A stretch of DNA of 20,854 bases from Candidatus Omnitrophota bacterium (GCA_023247285.1 JAHFGU010000008.1:1-20854); one strand, 5' to 3'; shown: positions 13,873-20,854, counted from the stretch's first letter. The notes: generated by a model from the sequence alone, not told the origin. Numbers and translations: made by a program.

Positions 13873-16800
13873 TTACGATTTCTTGCTCTCCTCAACGAAC
13901 TGGCCTTCGAGGTACTTCCGCATGGTCTCGTTCTCGGCGGCTGGGGTATAGCCGGTCGTTGCCGGCGCCCAGACGCCCTTGCCGCCCAATCCGCCGGCTT
14001 CCGCTTTCGTCACGCGGACGAGCGTCTCTTTCGGCACGGTGTTGACCGCGTGATTGTCCGCCTCCCCGCCGAAGAGGAAGGCCATGAAGACCTTCGCCTT
14101 GTGGAAGAGCGAGTCGGTCTGGTGCATCGGCATGTGCCAGTTGCGCGTCACACTCTGCTGCGACCCGTAGCGGAAGTTCGCCTGGTAGCCGGTGTCGGCT
14201 GACAGGGCCCGGCCGTCCTTGCGCGTTTCGTGCGCCTTCACGGATTTTTCCGTGGCGATGTAGGTCCCGTGCTTCATCATGACGACGTTGTACGGGTAAG
14301 CCGCATTATACTTCACCCGCAGCATCAACCGGGCAACGCGGTAGAACGGATCATCCGGCTTGGCCCCGATGTAGGGGCGGTCAGCCGGATTCGCATCGAC
14401 GTAGACGTAGTCGCCGTCGTTGATGCCGAGGTCCTTGGCCGCCTGCGGGTTCATGTGGATTTGGTGCTCGCCGACACCGGGGCTGCGCTTGTCCATCCGG
14501 TAGGGGTCGCCGAAGTTGGAGTCCCAGATTTGGTGCCAGTCCACGTTGCTCCAGAGCGAGTGCACGCGATGGCGGCTCTTCGGGGTCAGACAGTAAAACT
14601 GAAAGCCCTTTTCCCAGAGGAAGTTCTTGGTGCCTTTGACCTGATCCCACGGCATCTTCACGTTGCGCACCGTCCGATCATCCCAGTGTTCCGCCGACAA
14701 GGGAATCCCATAGTCGTTGGGGCGGATGTAGGGGTTGCTGCTGACGATGACGTTCGGCAGGTAGGGGGTGGCTTCGGTGCCCTCGCGGTGCACGATGAAG
14801 TTCTCGCCGTACTCGATCGCCTCGGGCACATCGGTGTAGGCCTGGAGCCGCCCGTGATCGGTGTAGAACGGTAAGTCCTCGTGCACCTGCTCCCAGAATG
14901 GAATCCTCGGGTAGGTGCGGAAGAGCATGAGTGCCGCCCCCGGCGGCCCATACGTGCCCGCCATGATGTCCTTGAGCTGATAGCCCACGGTGGTCGTGCA
15001 GGAATCCAGCAGCCGCTGGATGTAGACTTCGCGTTGACCCTCCAACGCAAACTTCCAATAGTTGCTGCAGCGCGTATCGCCGATTTCCTTGCCCAGCGCT
15101 TCGGCGATCTGGGACAAAATGACCAAGTCGTCCCGGCTGTCGAACACCGGCGGAATGCCGCCCTTCCAGATTTGCAGAAACGGATTGGAGCAGGACGCCG
15201 TGACCTCCAGCCCTTCAAACTCAAGCCACGAGTTTGCCGGCAGGGCGATGTCGGCGTATTCGATCGAGGCGGTCATCTGAATGTCAATCGAGAGAATCAT
15301 CTCGACGTTCGGGTTGACGTTCTTGAGCATTTCGTAGACCCACTTGGCATTGTTGATGAGGTTCACGTTCGTGAAGAGCATCGCCTTCGTGGGTGTCGGC
15401 ATGTGGGTGTTGCCGGTAAAGACCTTGCGGCCGTCCTTCGGGGTATTGACGATGAGCGGCTTATCCCCGTGGTTCCAGTACGCGGGCTCTTCATCCTTGA
15501 AGTAGGCGTGCGCGTGGATATCCTTGCCCGAAGCGGTGGGATCAAGATTCGGCTCAAACGGGTCCTCGGCCACCCAGCCTTTGAACCCCGGCCCGGTCCA
15601 TGGAGAGCCTTGGAAGAGCGCGGCCTTATAGTTGCCGGCCCATCCGTAGGCGCCTGCTCCGCGTTGGCCGATGTTGCCGGTGAGCATCAGCGGCAGGTAG
15701 GCCGCGCGGTTGGCCTCGGTCGCGTGGAAGTAGTGGTTGATCCCCTCGCCCTGGTGGATCGCAACCGGCTTGATGGTGGCGATGTCTTTCGCGAGTTGTT
15801 CGATCTGTTCTCTCGGCGCATGGGTGATCTCATGCACCGTGTCGAGGTCGTAGTCTTTGAGGTGGAGTTGATAGAGCGAAAAGAGCGTCATCACCTCAAC
15901 ACGTGTGCCGTCAACCGTCGTGACCGTAAACGTGCCTTCAAGCGCGGGACGGATGCCCTGCTGGCTCAACCGCTTGCCGACATCATCGCGTGTGATCGCC
16001 ACAGGCGCCTTGGTCGCTTCGTCCCACACGACAAAATCACCGAGCTTGGCGTATTGCTCATCTTTGAGCCCCTGGAGCTTGTAGCTTGGGCCGTCCTTGG
16101 AGAGCCGTCCCTGGTAGCCGGGGAGGATGTCCTGCGCTCGAAGGCGCCGCAGCGTGTCCGTCCGGACCAGCAGGGGAAAGTCCGTGAAGCTCAGGACAAA
16201 CTCCCGGTCGTACCAGCCGCGATCGACCATCAGGCGCGTGATACCCAAGAAGAGCGCCGCATCGGTCTGCGGACGGATCGGAATCCAATAATCCGATTTG
16301 GAGGCGGGTGGGCTGTATTCGGGTGCGATCGTCACCAGCTTCGCCCCGCGTTCCATGCACTCAATGAACCAGTGCGAGTCGGTCATCTTGTTCTCGCAGA
16401 GGTTCTTGCCGTCTTGGATGATCAGCTTGGAAAAGCGCAGGTCGTTGAAATCACAATCGGCGTTCTGCAACCCGTGCACCCAGGGATGCCCCGGCGCCTG
16501 GTCGCCGTGCCAGGTGTAATTGGACCACGTCCGCCCGGCCTTCGCGTCCTCAGGCTTGACCCCGCGCAGGTGGACATCGAGGAGCGCCATCGTGTTGGCG
16601 AGACGATACATGCCGTACTTGCCGAACACCCCAAGCAAGCCCATCCCACCGCGGAACTTTAAGGTCCGGGTCCCGGCCCCGCCCGTCGCCTTGATCATTT
16701 CCTCAGGATAGCCCTGGCTGCGCAGGAGGGCCGTGCCTGGCTCGCCGCTGTAGCGTTTAGCGATGGCGATGAGGCCGCGGGCAATATAGGTGTAGATCGA

Positions 16801-17325
16801 TCCCCATGGAATCTTCTCAAAGGTGTCGGCGCCGCGCGCATCGAACTTGTACTTCGTCTTGCGCGATGGCGTGAGCTCCGGAAATCCATCGTCAGCCCAC
16901 TGCTTCCAGCCTGTGCGGATGATCGGGTGTTTAAGCCGGTGGGGGCCGTAGATGAGCCGATGGAACGTGAAGCCCTTGGCGCACTGGCGGGGGTTCCAGT
17001 TCGGCGTCGCCTTGTTGCCGTACAGGTCGGCGTAGGTCTCATAGTTGTACTCTGAGCCGAGGCGCACCACGACGCCGTTTCTCACGTACGCCAGCACGCG
17101 GCAGGCGTGCGTGTCGTTGGGCGAGCAGACCCAGGAGAAGGTGCTGTCATACCGGTACTGGTCGCGATAGAGCTGTTCCCAGTCCCGTGACGGGTAATAG
17201 GCGAGAGGGTTGTCTACTTCCGTGACCGGCTCCAGCGCCCAGAGCGACAGCTCCCGTGAGGCCAGGTACAGCCCGACCCCGGCGGCCCCTGAGAGTTTCA
17301 AGAATTGGCGACGCGTCAGATACAT
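13873..17325 (-). CDS. nxrA: Nitrite oxidoreductase / nitrate reductase alpha (molybdopterin) subunit
   Basis: A 1150-residue catalytic subunit of the type II DMSO-reductase family. It binds bis-MGD and a [4Fe-4S] cluster. Residues 1-30 are a Tat signal (TRRQFLKLSGAAGVGLYLAS), so it works outside the inner membrane. The FS0 region has Cys67, Cys75 and Cys115 (CSPNDTHAC, then NPRQCAKG). Asp275 in NYTWHGDQAPGHPW fits the molybdenum-ligand Asp of NarG. The length matches Nitrospira-type NxrA. The ATG is two bases after the stop of the cytochrome gene, with GGAG eight bases upstream. Reading further up to 17496 would enter that gene. Without nearby NarI or transporters, electrons likely pass to the cytochrome subunit. 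The direction, nitrite oxidation or nitrate reduction, cannot be read from sequence. Confidence 0.93.
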   Translation of the reverse strand: MYLTRRQFLKLSGAAGVGLYLASRELSLWALEPVTEVDNPLAYYPSRDWEQLYRDQYRYDSTFSWVCSPNDTHACRVLAYVRNGVVVRLGSEYNYETYADLYGNKATPNWNPRQCAKGFTFHRLIYGPHRLKHPIIRTGWKQWADDGFPELTPSRKTKYKFDARGADTFEKIPWGSIYTYIARGLIAIAKRYSGEPGTALLRSQGYPEEMIKATGGAGTRTLKFRGGMGLLGVFGKYGMYRLANTMALLDVHLRGVKPEDAKAGRTWSNYTWHGDQAPGHPWVHGLQNADCDFNDLRFSKLIIQDGKNLCENKMTDSHWFIECMERGAKLVTIAPEYSPPASKSDYWIPIRPQTDAALFLGITRLMVDRGWYDREFVLSFTDFPLLVRTDTLRRLRAQDILPGYQGRLSKDGPSYKLQGLKDEQYAKLGDFVVWDEATKAPVAITRDDVGKRLSQQGIRPALEGTFTVTTVDGTRVEVMTLFSLYQLHLKDYDLDTVHEITHAPREQIEQLAKDIATIKPVAIHQGEGINHYFHATEANRAAYLPLMLTGNIGQRGAGAYGWAGNYKAALFQGSPWTGPGFKGWVAEDPFEPNLDPTASGKDIHAHAYFKDEEPAYWNHGDKPLIVNTPKDGRKVFTGNTHMPTPTKAMLFTNVNLINNAKWVYEMLKNVNPNVEMILSIDIQMTASIEYADIALPANSWLEFEGLEVTASCSNPFLQIWKGGIPPVFDSRDDLVILSQIAEALGKEIGDTRCSNYWKFALEGQREVYIQRLLDSCTTTVGYQLKDIMAGTYGPPGAALMLFRTYPRIPFWEQVHEDLPFYTDHGRLQAYTDVPEAIEYGENFIVHREGTEATPYLPNVIVSSNPYIRPNDYGIPLSAEHWDDRTVRNVKMPWDQVKGTKNFLWEKGFQFYCLTPKSRHRVHSLWSNVDWHQIWDSNFGDPYRMDKRSPGVGEHQIHMNPQAAKDLGINDGDYVYVDANPADRPYIGAKPDDPFYRVARLMLRVKYNAAYPYNVVMMKHGTYIATEKSVKAHETRKDGRALSADTGYQANFRYGSQQSVTRNWHMPMHQTDSLFHKAKVFMAFLFGGEADNHAVNTVPKETLVRVTKAEAGGLGGKGVWAPATTGYTPAAENETMRKYLEGQFVEESKKS

Positions 17326-17327
17326 GG

Positions 17328-18902
17328 CTACCGCTCCAGCTCCAAGCTGTTCCATATCGACACGCTCTTTTGGCCATTGCGATCCCTGACCCGGCCATCC
17401 CAGACGGCGAACGCCACGCTGACCCGCCGCCCAGGCCGCACCTTCAGATCGCCTTCCTCGTTGGGCGCCAGCGGCCGATGCAGCACCACCTGCCACCGAC
17501 CGTCTTGCCAGAGACCGCTCGCTTGGATTCGTTGCATCGAAGGCGCGCGGGAGGTCAGCGTCCCCAATCCCTTGGCCATCGCTTCCTCAGCCGCTGACGC
17601 TCGATTGGGATCGGAGAGGGGGTTGCCCGCTCCCCAGCCGCCCATGAATCGTGGGTCCTGTGAGGCCGTCTTCGACTGGCTCACCTCGAAGGGCTCACCG
17701 TGTTGATAGTCACGCTGTGCGGGATACCAATCCACGGCAGCGTTGGGGTAGGCGGTCTCCACGTCCCGCCAGCCCTTGAGGTCCTCCTGCCAGGAGGCTT
17801 TCCAGTACCAGATCTGCACGGCGCCGGCGGCATCACCCATCCCAAAGAACGGCGGATCTTGTTCTAAGGAAAATTCCACCGCGGCACCATCAGAAAACGC
17901 CTGCGGGGTGAGCGTCGAGCTGTCACGCGTCTGGTCGTTCCATGACAATTGCAGCGCGAGCTCTTTGCCGTTGTGCAACGCCTTGACGTCAACCCCTTCG
18001 ACCCGGTGATCGCGCCACCACAATGGCGTGAGGGCGATATAGGCCGGTTGGATCGTGCTCCAGGCTTTCGCTGTCGGGTCTGACGGAATGTCGCCTCTGA
18101 CCCGACGGGCGCGGATGCTCCGGGCATGCAGGCGGGCGCGATCCTCGACTCCCGGCGGGACGAGCGATTGGACGTAGTGAATCAGATCCCACAGCTGTTC
18201 ATCGGTGTAGGCCCCAGCGTAGCTCGGCATCGGACTGCCCGGCAGGCCGGCCACAATCCGGTCATACAAATCCTTGCTCTCGGATGAGCCCTTAAATACC
18301 CCTGCCGTCAGGTCTCGCGGTTTGATTGGGAAACCTGCGTTATCGGTCATCACCTGTTGGCCGTCGCCTTTGCCCAGCGGCCCGTGGCAGGACGCGCACG
18401 CCTGGGCAAAGATGTGGCGGCCACGCGCGACGCTTTCGGGGGTTTTCGGCGCCTCCGGCGGAACTTGGATGATGGAGGCTGGATCGATTGGTTCGCTCGC
18501 ACCCGTGAGGTGGCGAACGTAATACACCAACGCCCAGCGCTGCTCCGGCGTCAGCGTCTCCCAGGAAGGCATCGCGGAACCGGGCATCCCGCGGGTAATG
18601 GTGAGAAACAGATCTTCATCAGCGGCCTGCATCGTGCTGGTCGAGACAAGGCGGAATTCGTTTTGGGTGAAATCGCGCGGCTTAGGATAGAGGAGGTAAG
18701 CTGCCTGGCCGTCGCCCGTGCCCTTCGGGCCATGACAAACCGCGCACTGCTTGTTGTAAAGCTGCCGGCCCATTTCAACGATCTGCGGGGTCGCGGACGG
18801 TTTCGCGGTTGAGCGCGTTGCGGATGGCTCCTTGGCGCACCCTGAGCCTAGCGCAACCGCCGCAATCAGCATGCCGAGACGCATCCTCGACGCTTCCGTC
18901 AT
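17328..18902 (-). CDS. nxrC: Dihaem cytochrome c with ethylbenzene-dehydrogenase-like haem domain (gamma subunit, NxrC-like)
   Basis: A 524-residue periplasmic protein. A short hydrophobic leader (MLIAAVALGSG) precedes Cys22, so it may be a lipoprotein, though the lipobox is not canonical. Two cytochrome c domains follow: CAVCH at 53-57 with GMPGSAMPSW for the axial Met, and CASCH at 169-173 with GLPGSPMPSY. From about residue 270 there is an EB_dh-type domain (ALTPLWWRDHRVEGVDVKAL, LALQLSWNDQT, VQIWYWKASW) as found in the haem b subunits of DdhC, EbdC and ClrC relatives. It lies directly before nxrA and is thus the likely electron-transfer subunit. Merging haem c and EB_dh domains in one chain replaces a NarI-type membrane subunit. 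The ATG seven codons in is an alternative start. Confidence 0.85.
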   Translation of the reverse strand: MTEASRMRLGMLIAAVALGSGCAKEPSATRSTAKPSATPQIVEMGRQLYNKQCAVCHGPKGTGDGQAAYLLYPKPRDFTQNEFRLVSTSTMQAADEDLFLTITRGMPGSAMPSWETLTPEQRWALVYYVRHLTGASEPIDPASIIQVPPEAPKTPESVARGRHIFAQACASCHGPLGKGDGQQVMTDNAGFPIKPRDLTAGVFKGSSESKDLYDRIVAGLPGSPMPSYAGAYTDEQLWDLIHYVQSLVPPGVEDRARLHARSIRARRVRGDIPSDPTAKAWSTIQPAYIALTPLWWRDHRVEGVDVKALHNGKELALQLSWNDQTRDSSTLTPQAFSDGAAVEFSLEQDPPFFGMGDAAGAVQIWYWKASWQEDLKGWRDVETAYPNAAVDWYPAQRDYQHGEPFEVSQSKTASQDPRFMGGWGAGNPLSDPNRASAAEEAMAKGLGTLTSRAPSMQRIQASGLWQDGRWQVVLHRPLAPNEEGDLKVRPGRRVSVAFAVWDGRVRDRNGQKSVSIWNSLELER

Positions 18903-18932
18903 CGGCCGGTTGACCGGAGCCGCCGTCGTCGC

Positions 18933-19106
18933 TCAGACCTTCTTGACATCGTTGACGTCGTGCTCGATCTCCTTCACGCCCTTCTTGAACTCCTGGATGG
19001 ATCGGCCGAGTCCCCGCGCAATTTCTGGCAATCGCTTCGCGCCGAAGAGCAGCAACACGATGAGCAAGATCACCAACAGCTCTGGCAATCCGATGTTTCC
19101 AAACAT
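18933..19106 (-). CDS. tatA: Sec-independent translocase subunit TatA
   Basis: A 57-residue TatA/E-type protein with one N-terminal transmembrane segment ([20 protein letters not shown]). The [20 protein letters not shown] hinge and amphipathic helix come next, with a short charged tail. A longer frame begins at 19274 but lacks any Tat features before the ATG at 19106. That ATG is preceded by GGAGGGGG and sits five bases after the stop of the small HTH gene. It would form the export pore for NxrA-NxrB together with the TatC encoded 15 kb downstream. The cytochrome gene starts 30 nt after its stop. Confidence 0.93.
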   Translation of the reverse strand: MFGNIGLPELLVILLIVLLLFGAKRLPEIARGLGRSIQEFKKGVKEIEHDVNDVKKV

Positions 19107-19111
19107 CCTCT

Positions 19112-19342
19112 TCACCCCCTCCCGGGTTGTCCCTTCTGGTATGCCGCGATAACATGGCCAACGGCCTTGAGGACCGCACGACTCTTCCGAAGCGAGTTTC
19201 CCCGCTCCCACCGGCTGAGCGTGGAATACGTGACACCGAGATGGTAGGCGCACACCTCTTCGGACCAGCCTCATCGCCTCCGGACGGCTTTCAGCCGGTC
19301 AATTCGTTCCTGAACCGCGGCCGGCCCTGACCCCTTCGGCAT
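19112..19342 (-). pseudogene. Small XRE-type helix-turn-helix protein interrupted by in-frame TGA
   Basis: A 76-codon frame from ATG 19342 to TGA 19112 with one internal TGA at codon 24 (19273-19271). Before it: [13 protein letters not shown]. After it: [20 protein letters not shown], then [16 protein letters not shown]. Together these make a clear Cro/C1-type HTH (usual form RRRLGWSQEELARRLGVS). A single CGA-to-TGA change would explain the stop. No start after the stop leaves a complete HTH. The last codons contain the tatA ribosome site, so the two genes were coupled. It is either a recent pseudogene, a sequencing error or, least likely, a recoded stop. Confidence 0.65.
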
Positions 19343-19444
19343 CCGCGAGGCACATCCTATGGCATCCGGGATTGATCTAAATATGATGCCCGTCATGGCT
19401 AGAATATTTCCGGAGCAACGACAACGGCCCGGTGAGTCTGGCGT

Positions 19445-20098
19445 TCAGGTCTCGAGCAACGCCCGGAGCTTCTGGGGAGCGACGATCGTGACCTTGCCGC
19501 GCGAGGACGCCATCCATCCCCGCCGCTTCATGGATGAGAGGATCCGGATCGACGTTTCCCACCGGGTGCCGGCCATGCGGGACAGCTCATAGTGGGTGAC
19601 AGGAACGGTTTTCCCAAAGGTCGCTCGCAGGCGCAGCAGCACATACGCTAAGCGTAGCTCCACAGGGGCCTGGGCCAGACTGATGGCTTCTGCCATGTGG
19701 CGCATGCGGGTGTGATAGATCGCTAGCACTCTCTCGGCGAAACCGGGTTGATCTTTGAGGAGACGAGCGAAGTCGGTGTGAGGAATGCGGATGGCTGTCG
19801 TGTCGGTCGCCGCCACAGCAGAGGCGTAGTAAGCACGCTGGCCGACCACCGCTGAAAACCCGCACAGGACCTCTTCCGGAGTGACCGTGAAAATCGTCAC
19901 CGGCGCTCTCTGAGGGGGACGCTTCACGAGGTACACCCAGCCTCGTTGAATGAGCCATACAGCCTCGGCAGGCTGGCTTTCCTTGAAGAGGACCTCGCCT
20001 TTGCGAAAGCGGCGCAACTCGGAGACATCCCCAAGTTCTTTGATGGCGGCGGCGGGCAGGGTTCGAAAGAGTGGGAGTGTGGCGAGATAATTTTGCAT
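19445..20098 (-). CDS. Crp/Fnr-family transcriptional regulator
   Basis: A 217-residue two-domain regulator. Residues 1-120 form a cyclic-nucleotide-type beta-barrel (LRRFRKGEVLFKESQPAEAV, WLIQRGWVYLVKR, then TVTPEEVLCGFSAVVG). A long dimer helix follows, then a winged HTH (THYELSRMAGTRWETSIRIL). It has a single Cys, so an FNR-style [4Fe-4S] oxygen sensor is ruled out. The cNMP-binding RxS motif is not evident either, so the ligand is unknown. It is the first intact gene of the locus, on the same strand and 340 nt before tatA. A role as regulator of the nxr genes is a reasonable guess. The start has no clear ribosome site. Confidence 0.9.
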   Translation of the reverse strand: MQNYLATLPLFRTLPAAAIKELGDVSELRRFRKGEVLFKESQPAEAVWLIQRGWVYLVKRPPQRAPVTIFTVTPEEVLCGFSAVVGQRAYYASAVAATDTTAIRIPHTDFARLLKDQPGFAERVLAIYHTRMRHMAEAISLAQAPVELRLAYVLLRLRATFGKTVPVTHYELSRMAGTRWETSIRILSSMKRRGWMASSRGKVTIVAPQKLRALLET

Positions 20099-20530
20099 CG
20101 ATGCTGAAACATAGCAGGCAGCGGAGAGGAACTCTATGACGCAAATCAGCCTGCATTACGCCTTCGGCTTGGCGATTGTCGATCGGAGCGGGGGTCTGGC
20201 GAGATATCAAGGCCGACCTGGCGATTTACAACCGGCCTCTCCCGACGGAGATTGGGAGAGGTTGGCACCCTTGGTGCAGTAAGCGAGAGGTGGGGCCGGT
20301 TACAGCCGGGTTTGGGCGAGCTCAGCAGTTCGGCCCGGAGGCGGCGGGGAGGCCAAAATCCGCTGCAACCAGAACGCGCCCAGAATCACCACGATCAGAG
20401 AGGGAGAGAGGCAGGAAGCGCCTGCTTTGGCGATTGGTGGGACGGCAGAAGGCGAGTTTGGCGACGGAGAGAGGCGAACGATTAGGCCGGTGCTGGGACG
20501 GACGCGCTAACTCTTTGACGTGTCGCCAGA
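20099..20530. other. Non-coding region upstream of the regulator
   Basis: About 430 bases with no convincing gene on either strand. It holds six copies of TGGCGA (starting at 20170, 20197, 20219, 20428, 20459 and, reversed, 20523) and the three-helix inverted repeat at 20230-20301. The promoter of the regulator, and perhaps of the whole locus, must lie here or closer to 20098. I could not pick out convincing -35/-10 boxes. Confidence 0.5.
20230..20301 (-). repeat. Nested inverted repeats able to fold as a three-way junction
   Basis: The outer arms AACCGG/CCGGTT (within AACCGGCC and GGCCGGTT) enclose two hairpins: CCTCTCCC-10 nt-GGGAGAGG (20236-20261) and GCACC-3 nt-GGTGC (20265-20277). A further GAGAGG (20285-20290) can compete with GGGAGAGG for the same CCTCTC strand, so two exclusive folds are possible. 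If transcribed with the regulator, it lies 130 nt before the start codon. It matches no RNA family that I recognise. Confidence 0.5.
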
Positions 20531-20567
20531 TAAAAAGCGCCGTGGCTCACGATGTGAACCACGGCGC
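20531..20567 (-). terminator. Intrinsic terminator of the upstream gene
   Basis: On the minus strand a nine-pair GC-rich stem, GCGCCGTGG/CCACGGCGC, is extended inside by TTCAC/GTGAG-like pairing and is followed at once by TTTTT. It ends transcription coming from the partial gene at the right edge, 100 nt after that gene's stop. It therefore separates that gene from the nxr locus, which must have its own promoter to the left. Confidence 0.75.
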
Positions 20568-20666
20568 GTAAATCGCCCGATCGACGACCTCGATCGGAAA
20601 GAATGGCTCCCCGGGTGTTACAGTATGCGAACTGCCGCGGCTGAGCCCCTCGGCCCTCAAGCTGGC

Positions 20667-20854
20667 TCAGGCGCTGGGGACGTTTACCCTTCGGGTCGAC
20701 CTAACAGCACGGCCACGGAAATCCCCGGCTCTCTCCCAGCGTTGCTCGGAGAGGTCCCGGTATTGCTGCAACAGACGCAGGGCCCGACGGGCATGAGACG
20801 GCCGCATGCGCAGCTCCGCCCGCCTGAGAGCCCCGTACAGCGCGTAAAAGGGAT
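20667..20854 (-). CDS. C-terminal fragment of an unrecognised basic protein (cut by window edge)
   Basis: The last 61 codons of a frame entering from the right, ending in TGA at 20667. Residues include PFYALYGALRRAELRMRPSH, ARRALRLLQQYRDLSEQRWE and RAGDFRGRAV. It is Arg-rich and probably helical, with GC-rich third positions like its neighbours. A terminator follows 100 nt later, which supports a real gene end. I do not recognise a family, and the reading frame is not proven without the rest of the gene. Confidence 0.45.
   Translation of the reverse strand, partial: PFYALYGALRRAELRMRPSHARRALRLLQQYRDLSEQRWERAGDFRGRAVRSTRRVNVPSA

Noticed and set aside
12812..13951. 379-codon plus-strand open frame
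   Set aside because: It crosses three well-supported minus-strand genes (start of nxrB, the 94-aa gene and the barrel protein) and has no domain of its own.
14881..16662. 593-codon plus-strand open frame
   Set aside because: It is fully antisense to nxrA, has no recognisable domain, and is the expected by-product of GC-rich codon use in a real gene on the other strand.
19271..19273. UGA in the HTH gene as selenocysteine or recoded stop
   Set aside because: The position in XRE HTHs is a structural residue, not a redox one, and I saw no SECIS-like hairpin directly after it. A point mutation or sequencing error is simpler.
19374..19390. FNR-like half site TTGATCTAAATATGATG before the HTH gene
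   Set aside because: The left half matches TTGAT, but the right half agrees with ATCAA at only two positions. Not enough to call an operator.
20300..20398. Minus-strand 32-residue hydrophobic peptide (LIVVILGAFWLQRIL...) ending at 20300
   Set aside because: It looks like a small membrane peptide, but there is no ATG, no convincing ribosome site, and only GTG or CTG could start it. It runs into the structured repeat. Evidence is too weak to call it a gene.
20176..20571. 131-codon plus-strand open frame
   Set aside because: It runs through the nested repeats and the terminator stem, is very Arg/Gly-rich and resembles no protein.
20220..20577. GGCGATTTAC in inverted orientation at both ends, as a possible MITE
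   Set aside because: Ten-base inverted matches in a 750-bp region are not rare by chance, no target duplication is seen, and the word belongs to the wider TGGCGA repeat family.

Overview
The window is an almost unbroken, one-directional locus (every supported gene is on the minus strand, so it reads from right to left) built around a periplasmic nitrite oxidoreductase / nitrate reductase of the type II DMSO-reductase family. GC is high. The catalytic subunit starts with a twin-arginine signal, the iron-sulfur subunit has the ordinary four-cluster NarH layout, and the third subunit is a c-type cytochrome fused to an ethylbenzene-dehydrogenase-like haem domain, not a NarI membrane cytochrome b. 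This is the NXR arrangement known from Nitrospira-like nitrite oxidisers and relatives. A nitrite oxidiser or nitrate reducer of the Nitrospirota or a neighbouring phylum is the best guess. The sequence alone does not fix the taxon or the direction of the reaction.

Layout in transcription order. Right edge: the last 61 codons of an unrecognised gene, then an intrinsic terminator (20531-20567). Next comes a non-coding stretch with an iterated TGGCGA word and a three-way-junction-like inverted repeat, leading to a Crp/Fnr-family regulator (19445-20098). After that: a small XRE-type helix-turn-helix gene interrupted by an in-frame TGA (19112-19342), tatA, the dihaem cytochrome/EB_dh subunit (nxrC-like), nxrA, a DUF2490-like outer-membrane protein, a 94-aa conserved-looking small protein, nxrB, a NarJ/TorD-type chaperone, a HExxH zinc-site protein of unknown function, and a ferredoxin.

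A structured 226-nt gap (9304-9529) leads into a molybdenum-cofactor operon: moaA, moaC, a small membrane protein, mogA/moaB, a TauE/SafE-family permease, moeA, mobB, moaD, moaE, tatC, and a single reading frame joining MobA to a cysteine desulfurase. The left end holds the wreck of a SPASM/radical-SAM gene (internal deletion), a SAM-dependent methyltransferase and the first 53 codons of a B12-binding radical-SAM protein.

How it fits together: the moa/moe/mob/mog genes make bis-MGD, and the chaperone inserts it into NxrA. The ferredoxin and HExxH protein may help assembly. TatA/TatC export the folded NxrA-NxrB pair, and the cytochrome subunit links it to periplasmic cytochromes. Neighbouring genes mostly overlap by 1-35 nt or nearly touch (ATGA and TGATG junctions), which implies strong translational coupling. 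The points most worth a second look are the MobA-desulfurase fusion, the two broken genes, the unknown proteins inserted between nxrA and nxrB and after the chaperone, and the structured RNA or repeat regions before moaA and before the regulator.
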